This document shows, in pieces, positions 9,955 to 20,723 of a stretch of 64,000 nucleotides of DNA. The notes below the pieces were generated by a model. That model did not search any database. It saw only the letters and a list, made by a program, of their open reading frames with translations, and was not told the origin of the DNA. How positions within the stretch are numbered: the first letter of the stretch is position 1; each line of letters begins with the position of its first letter. The position numbers and the translations under genes were made by a program. Source of the stretch: Chaetoceros tenuissimus (Eukaryota > Bacillariophyta > Thalassiosirophyceae > Chaetocerotales > Chaetocerotaceae); the NCBI GenBank assembly GCA_021927905.1, contig BLLK01000051.1, forward strand, positions 1,240,001 to 1,304,000, given 5' to 3'.

Positions 9955-10695
9955 ATGAATATGGAAGAGAACCATTTCAACACAACAGAACAAGATACAG
10001 CAGCTTCATCGTCAGCCATGCCTGCTCTCCTTGAAACTCGTCAGAAGCTAGAGGCATTGGGAGAAGTCAAGATACCTTCAGAAGGAAAAGGAAAGAGAAC
10101 ATCTCAATACATGTTACACATGACTCTCTTGGAAACTAATGATCCAAGACGCATCAAGGCAAATCCAAGACATGAAAAAGATTGTTATACACATGTCTGT
10201 AAACACTGTCAAGCTCTAATATCAATGACTTGGAAAATAAATTCAAAAGATGATGAAAGAAAAGGAAATTATATATCAACGACTGCTCAACGGCATTTAG
10301 AAAAGAATTGCAATGAACAGGGACGAAATGCCATTGCGGGTGCTTTGAAGTTGAGAGATGAGAAGGAATATTTGAAACAACTTGAAACTGCAAGTGGCAA
10401 AGTTGCTAGTAGTCCTTTTGATAAGAAACGTAAAGCTATGGATTCATTTCCTTTGTCTGTGAATAATGGTTATCAAAGTTCCAAGAAATCAAAAGAAGAA
10501 TTGCAGCAGGAGTTTCGTGCGCTTTTTCAACAAGGGAATTCGGATGTGACGGATGTTTCTAGAATGTCAAATCTAATTATTGACTACATGAGGAATATGG
10601 ATGATCACCATTTGAGATTGGCCATTTATGATATGAATTGGGAGCCTCATGAAATGATGCAGTTTTTATGTTGCCTTACCAGAAGAGCAAAGTAA
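9955..10695 (+). CDS. BED-type-like zinc-finger protein, unknown function
   Basis: Single exon, 246 residues. Around residues 75-122 lies a Zn-binding pattern THVCKHCQ ... TTAQRHLEKNC, that is C-x2-C, a long basic loop and H-x4-C, as in BED fingers. The N-terminus is acidic and Ser/Ala-rich, the middle is basic (KKRKAM, possible nuclear signal), and the last 60 residues are a helical acidic segment (IIDYMRNMDDHHLRLAIYDMNW). BED fingers bind DNA and occur in hAT transposases and in proteins domesticated from them, but no transposase catalytic core follows here and there are no terminal repeats that I can see. Probably a small DNA-binding regulator; the BED call is by pattern only. Two ATGs lie at the start (9955, 9961); the first was taken. 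Confidence 0.6.
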   Translation: MNMEENHFNTTEQDTAASSSAMPALLETRQKLEALGEVKIPSEGKGKRTSQYMLHMTLLETNDPRRIKANPRHEKDCYTHVCKHCQALISMTWKINSKDDERKGNYISTTAQRHLEKNCNEQGRNAIAGALKLRDEKEYLKQLETASGKVASSPFDKKRKAMDSFPLSVNNGYQSSKKSKEELQQEFRALFQQGNSDVTDVSRMSNLIIDYMRNMDDHHLRLAIYDMNWEPHEMMQFLCCLTRRAK

Positions 10696-11129
10696 TTGAA
10701 AATTGTAATTGGGGAATAATTTAATGAGAGTAATTTCGGTGCATCTAAACAATTACTATTGACGACGTTTGTAAGGTTGTATTTGGAGAAGGTGTAGCAA
10801 CGGTACTAAATAAATATGAATAACCAATGATTGACAGGGATGTCGAAGAGCTGATAGCAAAATTGCAAAAGTCGAGCAACACAATGCGACTTGGTACTTC
10901 AATGATATTCGTGCTAGTTTCACTTGTTGATTCACTTGTTGAACTATGGAGCTACATATGATGAAGAAAATATTTACTAAGGTATGTCTATACTCTTTAC
11001 TTCCTTTGAATGATCTTCGTGGCATGTACTTTTGTTTAGGCTACAGCTTTCTGCGATGCATTCTAAGAAAAAATGTCCAAGTCTTGTTTTTTTTTTTTCA
11101 GGAGGTCTGGATCTGAAAATGGACTTCTT
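10696..11129. other. Intergenic region
   Basis: 434 bp between convergent genes, with a 12-nt T run near 11087-11098. A tiny spliced reading (ATG near 10961, GTATGT donor) is possible but too short to support. Otherwise I see nothing. Confidence 0.4.
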
Positions 11130-12319
11130 TCACCTCGGAATGCAATTTGGTATAACATCTTGTAAACAGAAATCACATAGTGCACAGTCTTCAGGACAAG
11201 AAGCAGTCTCGCAATCAATTTTTCCTTCATTAATAAGCCTTTGTGCATCTGTACACTGGCATGTTCTGTAATATGGATCACAAGTTGATTCCAAATCAAA
11301 CAGCCTATTTGAATGTTGGTTGAAACAAGGTAATCGTGAGAGAAAATGTATTAGAAAGCGCATACTTTTTGGATCTGAAATGACTAGATGCAATGTTCAA
11401 GGGGACTATTCAGTAGACATGCAGGCTTCCATCTTTTGATAAGGATAAGTCCACGTTGCACTGTGACTGCAAATCACTGTCATATAACTTACCATACTCG
11501 AGAATAGCTGTCACAATTTTGCAAATCAAATCCAATACTTGGAAAGCCAGTTGGTTCAGATGAAGGTACCAAAGATGGTAAATCCGAAGGTAACATAGAT
11601 GGAATGTGAGATGGTACATCCGAAGGAGCTGCAGACTTGGCACTCTTGGATGCCTTTGGTGTCTTTGGTCCCTTTGATGGACTAGTTGGTCCTGCAGCCT
11701 CGAACTTCTCGGGCTCCTCTAAGTCCCCCATCATATCTTCTTCAAAACAAACTTTGTCATTTGTGCAACTTCCTTCAGGAATAGTAAGAGATTTCAATGC
11801 ATCTGCTGCACGAAATGCATCTTGGCACACTTCCTGTCCGATGCAAGCATCTGTTTCGACAATTAGGTCCACTAAACCTACAATATTCCCTGCAAGTTGA
11901 GTGCACGCTTTGTTGCCGAGACATGAATATTCCTTGACAATCAAAGATTTCAGTGCTGTCGAATCCTGTGCTAGACCTTGGCAAGATTGACCATCAAAAC
12001 TACAGGCATTTTTATTGATGACGATTTCTGCACCATGAGGAGCATTCTGTGCTAGTAGATTGCACGCTGATTCGCCATTGCAACAGCCCTGGCAGAATGT
12101 GTATCTAGCATTTGCACTCAACCCTGTGCATGCATCTTTTCCTTGACAGCATTTGTTAATGGCAAAGCTATCACAAAAACTTTGAAGAGTTACTTGTGGA
12201 GCATCTTCATCTGAAGATACGCCATTTACAAAAGATTTGCAAATCGCTTCACTTGCAGCAACATTGTCAGCTGGTAGGAGCACCAAGAAGCTAAGTAGGC
12301 GAGAGATGTAGAATTTCAT
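11130..12319 (-). CDS. Secreted Cys-rich protein with PSxxPS linker, diatom-type
   Basis: Two exons, 11493-12319 and 11130-11304, joined in phase by a 188-nt intron (GTAAGT donor, CAAATAG acceptor), giving 333 residues. Residues 1-22 are a signal peptide. The next 180 residues carry many Cys in short repeats (CCQGKDAC, CCNGESAC, CLGNKAC, CIGQEVC, CTNDKVC), spaced by LKSLIV/LVDLIV strands, so the fold may be a small solenoid. A Lys/Ser-rich stretch and a PSDVPSHIPS-type linker follow. The C-terminal 65 residues are a second Cys domain (NCDSYSRVW, TCDPYYRTCQC, CPEDCALC). The exon join restores this domain, which supports the model. I recognise the style from diatom secretomes but no assigned function; cell wall or extracellular matrix is a guess. 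Confidence 0.75.
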
Positions 12320-12994
12320 TCTGAAATAAAAGGCGGAACAATCTCTGTCCAGAGTGATATTGAATGATTTATGATAGCTTCCGATTTATGATTTCATAGG
12401 AGAACCTGGAATGTGGATTTTTTTTCATTTCTCCCTGGATTGAAAATGCATTCCTATTTTTTTACAATAGCCCCTAGCGATTCGACATATCTGATTAATA
12501 TTTTTATTTAAGCCCGTAGATGATACACATGTCAATTGAAAGATATAAAAAAGATACTTTTTTCACTCTCTATTTTTGAATGAAAATGACTCGTAGCAGG
12601 TTTGATTTGGCTTCTCATTTTTGAGATTACAATGCCCTTCTCAGAGCAGATGTTTTGGATATTTTAGTTGGCTTCGCGCAGAAGAACTTTCTATCCAACA
12701 ATATTGATTGTGTTCTCGGTAAGAGAAAATTCTTTCTAATATCTTAGTTTGTGTTGTTCTCAGAGAAGAACTTGTATTGTACATCCAAAACAAGCGTGAT
12801 GCTTCCTTTTAGGTTCTGCAAGGTATTATTAGAATTGTAGGAATGACATAATATAAATTTTAGTTTGACCATAGAATAAATTTACTTTCAAAATATTTGG
12901 CAGTCTTCCCCTTTTTCGTATCATGTTTGCCCTTTTCCACTGTTGAAATTCTAAATACTATTTTGTCTAATCATTTTCTTCATTAATTTAAAAT
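12320..12994. other. Intergenic region
   Basis: 675 AT-rich bp between two minus-strand genes: promoter of the secreted protein is upstream of 12319, IleRS 3' end begins at 12995. No gene or repeat seen. Confidence 0.4.
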
Positions 12995-15900
12995 CTATGC
13001 GAGCCAAGTTACTGCCCCTGTGGATCCAAGTTTTGATGCGGTGCTTAACCAGAAATCGCTACCTTCCTTGACGGTCATATTCTTTCCATCTACTACAAAC
13101 GAAAGCTCTTGACCTTCACTTACACTTGATGGGAATGTTGTTGATAAGAAAGTCTCTGCTTCTTCTGAAAGACCATCCTTTACTGCAATAGCTGGGCGGC
13201 AAATGGTAACTGTTACCTTGGATCCAGAAATCTCTACAGTCTCGGTTCCAATTACTACACTCCACGAAGGAGCAAATCTCTTTGGAAGAGGAACAGATCC
13301 CTTGAACTTGTTCTTGAATACCTCAACATTTGTAGATACAGCAGCCTCGATAAGAGGATCGGTCTCATTCTCTTCAAAGAATGCCTCTACCTTATCCTTC
13401 AAATCAAGTCCAGCATTCTTTCTCAATTGCTGGATAGCATTGATAAGTTCACGTGCTCTTCCTGCAGCCAAAATTGCTTCATCTTGTGTACAGTCAACAG
13501 CAACGACGAAATCTCCCTCGTGAGTGGAGGATGACTCCCATTGTTCTCCTTCTCTCGAAAAGGAAAGTTTGGATACTACTTCTGCCAAAGCATCTACAGT
13601 TCCTCCTTCAATTTCAATGGAACCCTTCTCAAGAGCTGCAACAGCCTCAGCATGAGACATGGACTTGATAGCAGCTGCAACGGCCTTCATCTTCTTTCCG
13701 AACTTCTTACCGAGAAGTTTAAAGTCTGGTGTCAAAGAAAGAGTTACCCACTCGTGTTCCTCCTCCTTTGGAATAATGGTTAAATCCCATGCGTTCAATT
13801 CTGACAAAATGTAGGATTTGAGTGGTCCAGTTACTGCCTTGATGACATTCTCAGATGGATTTCTGAGTACAACTACAACATTCTTAACTGGAGTCTTGAG
13901 GTTGATCAAACGCTTCTCACGAACATTACGTCCAAGTTCAACAATAGTTTGAAGAGTTTCCATAGCTTCAACTGCATCTTGGTTAAGACGAGATGGATCA
14001 TAAGATGGAAGACCAAGGAAATGGACAGAGTCACTCTTTCCAGGTTTAACTGGATTGGATGATCCTCCTCCATTCGCTGCCTCAGAATATGATGGCTGCA
14101 TTTTACGAAGATGTTGGTAGAAGAATTCGGTAATAAATGGAGTAAATGGTGCCATAACAGTTGTCATGTTCAATAGAACATCATAAAGTACTTGCAAACC
14201 AGTCTCTGCATCTGCATCATCTCCCTCAGCGCCCTTGAGACGATCACGATTAAGACGTACATACCAGTTGGTGAGTTGAACGATGAATCTCACCAACTCA
14301 GGCATAACAGTGTATAATCTGTATGCTTGCATCTCTTCATGAACAAATTTAATCAATTTTTGGGTAGCAGCAGAAATCCAGATATCGGTTGGGTTAGTAG
14401 TTGCGCAAACCTTTGCAAGATCTGGAACAAATTTACGACCTGTTGATTCAAATCTTTCCACGTTTTGCATCATGAAACGGAACGCATTGTACCATGGAAG
14501 GAATACTTCCTTTACTACTCCAAGTACACCTTCCTCCTTGAATTTCAATGACTCAGCACGTACGACAGGGGAGTTGATGAGGTACATTCTCAATGCATCT
14601 GCTCCATACTTGTTGATGACAAGAACTGGATCTGGGTAATTCTTAAGACGCTTGGACATTTTCTTTCCATCTGCAGCTTGTACAAGACCATTGACGATCA
14701 AGTTTTGGAATGCTGGTTTATCAAACAAAGCAGTAGCAAGAACCATAAGGGTGTAGAACCATCCACGAGTCTGATCCAAACCTTCAGCAATAAAGTTAGC
14801 TGGGAATCCCTTCTCGAATTTCTCCTTGTTCTCAAATGGATAATGCTTCTGCGCATAAGGCATAGATCCAGACTCAAACCAACAATCGAAAACTTCATCT
14901 ACACGACGAAGTACTGTACCTGGTGTCTTCTTGGATGGAATTTCAACCTTGTCAACAACTTCTCTGTGCAAATCTTCAACGGTAACCCCAGACAATTCTG
15001 CCAACTCCTCAATGGATCCGATACAGATTACTTCTGACATATCCTCGTTAGCCCAGATTGGGATTGGAGTTCCCCAGAAACGATTACGGGAAACAGCCCA
15101 ATCTCTTGCATCTACAAGCCAGTTATGGAATCTTCCTTCCTTAACTGCATTTGGTACCCAATAAGTCTTTTTGTTATTCTCTACCAAGCGGTCCTTGATC
15201 TCTTCTACCTTGATGAACCAAGAAGGAACAGCCTTGTAGATAAGTGGAGTATCTGATCTCCAGCAGAAAGGATAGGAGTGATCAAGATTATCCTTTTGTA
15301 CCAAACGCTTATTTTCCTTCAATAGTCCAATCAAGGTTTCATCTGCCTTCTTTACATGGATTCCCTTTACTTCTGGAACTTGTTCAGTAAACATACCATT
15401 TCCATCGACTGGACAAGGAAGATCTCCTCCCTTTTGGATAACTCCATGAGCAAGACATACTCTGTAATCGTCTTCTCCAAAAGCAGGAGCTTGGTGTACA
15501 ATACCAGTACCCGCATCATCAGTAACATAATTATCTGACAAAACACGGAAGTACTCCTTTGCATTTTCGTCCTTGGTAAAGTAATCAAAGATTGGCTGAT
15601 ACTTCTTTCCTACCAAATCCTTTCCTGGGAAAGTAGCCAAAATCTCAAACAATTCTTCTGCCATTTTCGGCTTCCACTTTTTGGTTCCCATCTTTGGATA
15701 AAGTTGGCACATACGAGTCTTGGACATGATGTATTTATTTCCAGATTTTTTATCAAGGAATTTCACATATTCCAACTTTTCATGAACACACAATGCAATA
15801 TTGGAAGGCAAAGTCCATGGGGTAGTAGTCCACGCCAAAAAGCTCACATCTGGTTCATCTACAAGTGGAAAGTGTACCACAACAGCTGGATCTCTTACAT

Positions 15901-16898
15901 CCTTGTAATTCAAACCAGCCTCAAAGTTACTCAATGGTGTACCACACGCAGTGGAGAAAGGCATAACCTTGTATCCCTGATACACAAGTCCTTTATCAAA
16001 AAGCTGCTTAAACACCCACCAAACCGACTCCATAAAGGTCGGATCCATAGTTTTATAATCATTTTCGAAATCAATCCATCTTCCCAATCTGGTAACGGTA
16101 GATTCCCACTCTTTGGTATAACGTGTGACAATTCCTCTACAGGTTTCGTTATATTTATCAATACCCATTTCAAGAACTTGATCTCTGTGTGTGATGTTGA
16201 GCATTTGATCAATTTCATATTCGACTGGTAGACCGTGACAATCCCATCCAGCACGACGTTCCACGTATTTACCGGTCATGGCTGCATAACGTGTGACGAC
16301 GTCTTTGATGGTTCCTGCTAGGATATGTCCGTAATGCGGAAGACCGGTAGCGAATGGAGGTCCATCGTAAAATGTGTACTCCTGTTGGGTTGAAAAAGAA
16401 AATTAGAAATTGAAAAATAGAAAAGAGAAAAAGAGAAGCAAAAAAGATGAGCCTTTGTTTCTATTCTGTTGAAGAATCCAAAGTCTTTTCTTTCACTTGA
16501 CGAAGTCTTATTGTTCTAATACATTCACCAGTCCATTCAATGCTTGCTTTATTTCTAAAGAACCCAGATAAGCGACTTCTGTTTCAAGTTTCATCGGATA
16601 TGCAATAAAATTAAATATTCATTCACACCTAAAGGCCTTTTCATGTAAAGCTTTCATGTTCCACTACAGAGTGAAAGATTCACCATATTTTCATTTTATC
16701 TCTACTCTTTCCTTTCCATCAAATGTCCAATGGCATTTCCCTCCAATTCCCCAGTATATAAAATTTCCAGAGACGTACCTCATCACCTCTTTCTTCCGAC
16801 AACTTATTCTGAGTCTTGAAAGTGTCCTCCTTCGCCCACTTATCACAGACTTCCTCTTCTGCCTTTGCAAAATCTAGAGCTGGTGCTAGAAATGACAT
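12995..16898 (-). CDS. IARS: Isoleucyl-tRNA synthetase, cytosolic type
   Basis: Two exons, 16779-16898 (40 codons) and 12995-16381, joined in phase 0 over a 397-nt intron (donor GTACG, acceptor CAACAG); 1168 residues, the usual size for eukaryotic cytosolic IleRS. It charges tRNA-Ile with isoleucine. The class I signature HYGH is at residues 56-59, inside YDGPPFATGLPHYGH, which the exon join completes; KMSKR is at about 611-615. Also visible are GWDCHGLP, the editing-domain block (TTPWTLPSN), RNRFWGTPIPIW, the anticodon-binding helical domain (LTNWYVRLNRDRLKG) and the C-terminal extension of the eukaryotic enzyme. No presequence precedes the core, so it should act in the cytosol. Any start inside exon 2 would lack the ATP-binding HIGH motif. 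Confidence 0.97.
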
Positions 16899-17252
16899 GG
16901 TTAATTTGTGTTAGGAATAGATGGTTACTGTCTATTCTATTGGAAGGAGGAGAAGATACTACAAGATTTTCTTTTATTCTTCTCTTTTTGTTTGGGCGAG
17001 GAAATGTGAGGCCAAGACGTTGAAGATTGGTACCTATCCGATAGGGATAATATGGGTATGTTTTATAACTTCTTTCTAACGCTTTTTAGGGTCGTCATTG
17101 TTTTATTTGTGTATGATTTGCATCATTGCACGTTGAACGTCACCTCACGGTGTAGCGCTGCTGCAAAAACCATCTCATATGATCTTATATATTCCACCAA
17201 AGGCACTAGAGAGATACATAGACGTCCACCTTTATTAGCCACTACTTTTTAA
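16899..17252. other. Intergenic region, divergent promoters
   Basis: 354 bp between the divergent IleRS and F-box/ankyrin-like genes. A stop lies directly upstream in frame of the ATG at 17253. No specific element identified. Confidence 0.4.
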
Positions 17253-19490
17253 ATGAATAGCTATGAACAAGATCAAGATATGCCATTGAAAAAAAGGGCA
17301 AAAGTCGAGCTACCCCTCGAGGACTATTGTACAAAAAGAACAAATGAATTGACTCAAAAACTTGAAGAGGTTGCAAGAGATTTCCCAGAAATGAAACATG
17401 TGCTTAATTTATCCAACTTATTTAAAACTATCGGTCCGACAGTACGAAAATATAAACAAGAAGTTGAAGCGGAAAAGAGACGACTTGAGAATGAAGATAG
17501 GTCGGGGATATACAAAATGTTACCGGATGAGATGTTGAGTAGATGTCTCTCCTTTGTTGGGAGAGGTCATTATATTTTTGTAGGTTCTGTATCGAAAAGG
17601 TTTCGTCAGGCTTATAAAGACGTGTTTGCGAATGAAAAGGAAGAAGAAGCTTGTAGATTTAATCAGTCTGCTGAAATCGATAACGAAGGTTTTTATGCAA
17701 GTGATGAAGATTCGTCGACTGATGAAAGAGAAGGAGATTTGTCAGCTATTAAAAAAGAAGGAGAAGAGGTTTGTAAAACTTTTTATCAAGTCGCTGCAAG
17801 TAATGTCTCTGTAGCTAAATATTGCTTTGACAATCAAAGCGTTGCTAAAAGAAGAGATAGAGAAAAGATTTTATTTCATGCAGCTATGAAAGGGAGAGTG
17901 AAAATTATAAAGTCGGCCAAACATTGGGATATATTGAGCTTTTGGCAAAGAATAGAACACTCATTTATATCTCCTAGACCTCCCAAACTCAAGTTTCGAA
18001 TTGAACTTATAGCCGAAGCCGGTCATTTGAATATTTTACAATGCTTAAAAGATTATTTTGATATGCATCTCGGTCTCTATAAGGCTTCCCGAGGTGCAGT
18101 AACTGGTGGTCATTTGCATATTTTAAAGTGGTTGAAGGAGATTGATTGTCTACGTGAAGGCAGAGATGATGATAATTTATGCCACTTTGCAATTGCTAGT
18201 GGGCACGTTGAGGTTCTTAAATGGCTGCAGGAACAAGGTATTCCATTTCATAGACAAAAACAATATGGAAGAAATGAAAGTGAACTCATGACTATGGCCA
18301 TTAAGAGCCAAAATATCGAAATGATTGCTTACTGTCAACAGCATGGTTTGGAATTCCGTTTGGGTTGGCATTCAAAATGTTCTATTGAGACTAATAATAT
18401 TCATGTTGTGAAATATTGCCATGAAAATGGATGTGAAATCACAGATGCTACTGCCGAATGCGCTGCTTCTATTGCTAATCTTGACATATGGAAATATTTA
18501 CGAAGTAGGTCAATACCATGGCATCCAACGACAACAGAATATGCAGCAGCATTGAATCGGTTCGACTTACTAAAGTATGCTTACGAAGATGGCTGCGAGT
18601 GGTCCCCAGGAACATGGAATGGATGTATAAAAGAACAAAAGTCAATCAATTGGGACTTGATGAACTATCTCTACGATAAGAAGTGTCCATGGAATCCCTC
18701 CTTTGAAATTAGTCTTATTCAAAATGAGTTAGACCGAGCAAAATTTTTGAATTTTCTTGTCGAGAAGAAGTTCCCATGGGCGAAAAAAGTATTACTCCGC
18801 TGTATAGATTTGAATTGGTTGGAAGAAGTAAAGTTGTTGATTGGAAACATACCACCGGGGCACATGAAATTGCCAGGTAGTCTTTCAGAGGTTGTAAAGA
18901 AAACCCGCTGTTGCTCCTTTCCAATGTATCAGTACTTATTTAGTAAGGGAATTCCATTTTTTACAGGAAATGATAAAAAGGGTTTCTTGGGACGTGTAGC
19001 TACTGAAGAGTACGAGTTTTATGATAAAAATCCAGGTCGCATTATAAAATGGGCACTCAATAATGATTGCCCTCTCAGCGAAAGTTGCGAGTTTGTTCAA
19101 ATTGCTCAAAGTGCAGATTTTCGACAAGATATTGTCGACATTCTATTGGCTAAGACAAGTCCAAGTCTGGATCGTTGGTATACCCAAACCTTTAATCCAC
19201 ATCATTATTTCGAAGTATTTCAAAAGTACTATGATCTCAAACTTCCACTGAATTCAAAACTTTTCGGACTGGTTTTTCATAATTGCATTGTCGAAGCGTC
19301 AGCAGAAAATAGTGATTTAACGAAATTACTATCATTTCTTTTGGAAATCAAAAGTCCTCAACCATCAATGGATGACATTTTTCAGAAAATTGATGTAGAT
19401 AGTGATTATAGTGAAGATGAGGACGAAGTTGAAAGTAGATATGACGAATGGAATGATGAAGAGGATGTTGAACTTTACCACTATATTTAG
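17253..19490 (+). CDS. F-box-like/ankyrin-type repeat protein
   Basis: Single exon, 745 residues. Residues 9-16 have a basic KKRAK cluster; a coiled coil covers about 28-85. An F-box-like motif (LPDEMLSRCLSFVG ... SVSKRFRQAY) lies near 90-125. From about 165 to 560 there are degenerate ankyrin-type repeats with the recurrent AxxGHLxILxWLKExG pattern (AGHLNILQCLKDY, GGHLHILKWLKEI, SGHVEVLKWLQEQG). The C-terminus is strongly acidic (DSDYSEDEDE). Such proteins are numerous in diatoms; by family logic the F-box would link repeat-bound targets to an SCF ubiquitin ligase. The repeats are weak in the second half, and the target is unknown. Confidence 0.75.
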   Translation: MNSYEQDQDMPLKKRAKVELPLEDYCTKRTNELTQKLEEVARDFPEMKHVLNLSNLFKTIGPTVRKYKQEVEAEKRRLENEDRSGIYKMLPDEMLSRCLSFVGRGHYIFVGSVSKRFRQAYKDVFANEKEEEACRFNQSAEIDNEGFYASDEDSSTDEREGDLSAIKKEGEEVCKTFYQVAASNVSVAKYCFDNQSVAKRRDREKILFHAAMKGRVKIIKSAKHWDILSFWQRIEHSFISPRPPKLKFRIELIAEAGHLNILQCLKDYFDMHLGLYKASRGAVTGGHLHILKWLKEIDCLREGRDDDNLCHFAIASGHVEVLKWLQEQGIPFHRQKQYGRNESELMTMAIKSQNIEMIAYCQQHGLEFRLGWHSKCSIETNNIHVVKYCHENGCEITDATAECAASIANLDIWKYLRSRSIPWHPTTTEYAAALNRFDLLKYAYEDGCEWSPGTWNGCIKEQKSINWDLMNYLYDKKCPWNPSFEISLIQNELDRAKFLNFLVEKKFPWAKKVLLRCIDLNWLEEVKLLIGNIPPGHMKLPGSLSEVVKKTRCCSFPMYQYLFSKGIPFFTGNDKKGFLGRVATEEYEFYDKNPGRIIKWALNNDCPLSESCEFVQIAQSADFRQDIVDILLAKTSPSLDRWYTQTFNPHHYFEVFQKYYDLKLPLNSKLFGLVFHNCIVEASAENSDLTKLLSFLLEIKSPQPSMDDIFQKIDVDSDYSEDEDEVESRYDEWNDEEDVELYHYI

Positions 19491-19550
19491 TTCAATAATG
19501 TGAATTCGAAGATGAATAGCATGGACAAGCTACTTTCAAAATCTAGCATC

Positions 19551-20723
19551 TCAATTCTCAGCATACCATCCTCCTGCTCTCGACACTGCAAGCATGGACG
19601 ATCTTAACCCTGCATGATATTCACCATTCGTACTTCGATCGTCATCGGAATTCCAAGACACGCCACTTTCATTTAAATCTTCACCTGACATCCTAGGAAG
19701 ATTTTCTGGTGGTTTCAGTTCATGCGCAGGTGGAACTTCACCTCCAGAAGTAATCACAGTGGAGAAGCACAAGAACCACGAGGCATCTGGAAACATCTCG
19801 GCGAGTACTTTAACTTTTGGCCTCGTATAAATGAGTATGAGAAAAATGCCATAGGTTGGAATGAGAAGAGAGTTCATCCATAGAACCAATCTGAATTTGG
19901 TATCAACAATATTGGGATTTGCAAGCAACATAGCTGGGACCGTGAATGTAACTATGAAGCTCAGAATGTAAAGGAGCGATTGGCGTACGGAGCTTCTTGT
20001 CAAGGATTCTTTCTTGTCTGATTTATCTTCATCTCTTGGAGCTTCTGCATTATTTGGAGCTTCTGCATCATTTACGTTATTCATACTACTAGCGTTGGCA
20101 GCATCATTTGTTGACTGTGTCTGGCCGGCAGGAATGGTAAGATTTCTTTCGATAGAGTAAACATGGCAAGTAATGGACAAAAGTAATACAAATAAGCACA
20201 GGAGACAGCATCCAAGAACGGCACCAAACACACGTGCAGTTCTTGGAGCTGATTCTCCTCTAGTACATTCCACATAGCCTTCATCACCTGGGTCGCCTCG
20301 TTCACATCCATATGGATAAGGTTGAAAGATACAAATAGTACCAAATCTTCCCGGATTAAATTCTTTCCGCGCCGCTACGATTGCAGGGAGAGTCAATGCA
20401 ATGATCCAAACAGCAATGTGTAAATATTTCTCTTCTTTTTTTGCAAACTTTTGAGGATTGACTCGATACTTGACTCTTCGCATAAAGTAATAAATTAAAA
20501 AGAGTAAATAAAATATGGTAAGAAGAACTCCACATGCACTAAAATAACCGCTAGCATCACACGTCTGAGTGTTGCCTAGTGCCATGAGACTACCTGGAGT
20601 GCCCTTTGGTACAGCAAATGTTCCTAAAAATGCATTCAGGGATTGTATAATATCCCCAATACTCAATCCGAAAATAATGCGACTGTAGGGAGATTTCAAT
20701 CCTCTAGGTGAGAAGCGTATCAT
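19551..20723 (-). CDS. 7TM receptor-like membrane protein, short at the N-terminus
   Basis: 390 residues from the ATG at 20723. At least six hydrophobic helices are visible: GLSIGDIIQSLNAFLGTFAV, GVLLTIFYLLFLIYYF, HIAVWIIALTLPAIVA, GAVLGCCLLCLFVLLLSI, LLYILSFIVTFTVPAMLL and LVLWMNSLLIPTYGIFLILIY. The lumenal/extracellular loop with IFQPYPYGCE and the Cys at TCDASGYF match the family member at 60145 (PPAYPYDC, TCRAQGFF), which has a further helix before SPYHQIMF, the place where this protein begins (SPYSRIIF). So helix 1 is missing from this reading. The frame-adjacent upstream ORF (20720-20962) has no convincing TM1. Either an upstream exon was missed or the gene is truncated. The tail is Ser/Asp-rich. 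Function is probably reception or sensing, by resemblance to G-protein-coupled receptors only. Confidence 0.7.
   Translation of the reverse strand: MIRFSPRGLKSPYSRIIFGLSIGDIIQSLNAFLGTFAVPKGTPGSLMALGNTQTCDASGYFSACGVLLTIFYLLFLIYYFMRRVKYRVNPQKFAKKEEKYLHIAVWIIALTLPAIVAARKEFNPGRFGTICIFQPYPYGCERGDPGDEGYVECTRGESAPRTARVFGAVLGCCLLCLFVLLLSITCHVYSIERNLTIPAGQTQSTNDAANASSMNNVNDAEAPNNAEAPRDEDKSDKKESLTRSSVRQSLLYILSFIVTFTVPAMLLANPNIVDTKFRLVLWMNSLLIPTYGIFLILIYTRPKVKVLAEMFPDASWFLCFSTVITSGGEVPPAHELKPPENLPRMSGEDLNESGVSWNSDDDRSTNGEYHAGLRSSMLAVSRAGGWYAEN

Noticed and set aside
9955-10695. BED-like gene as part of a hAT transposon
   Set aside because: No catalytic transposase region, no terminal inverted repeats or target duplications seen around it.
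10961-11065. Possible tiny spliced gene (MMKKIFTK, GTATGT donor, TTTAG acceptor)
   Set aside because: Product of about 16 residues, no conservation evidence; chance splice motifs are likely.
17253-19490. F-box/ankyrin-like gene as a giant-virus insertion
   Set aside because: Such proteins occur in giant viruses, but they are also abundant in diatoms and no viral hallmark gene is nearby.
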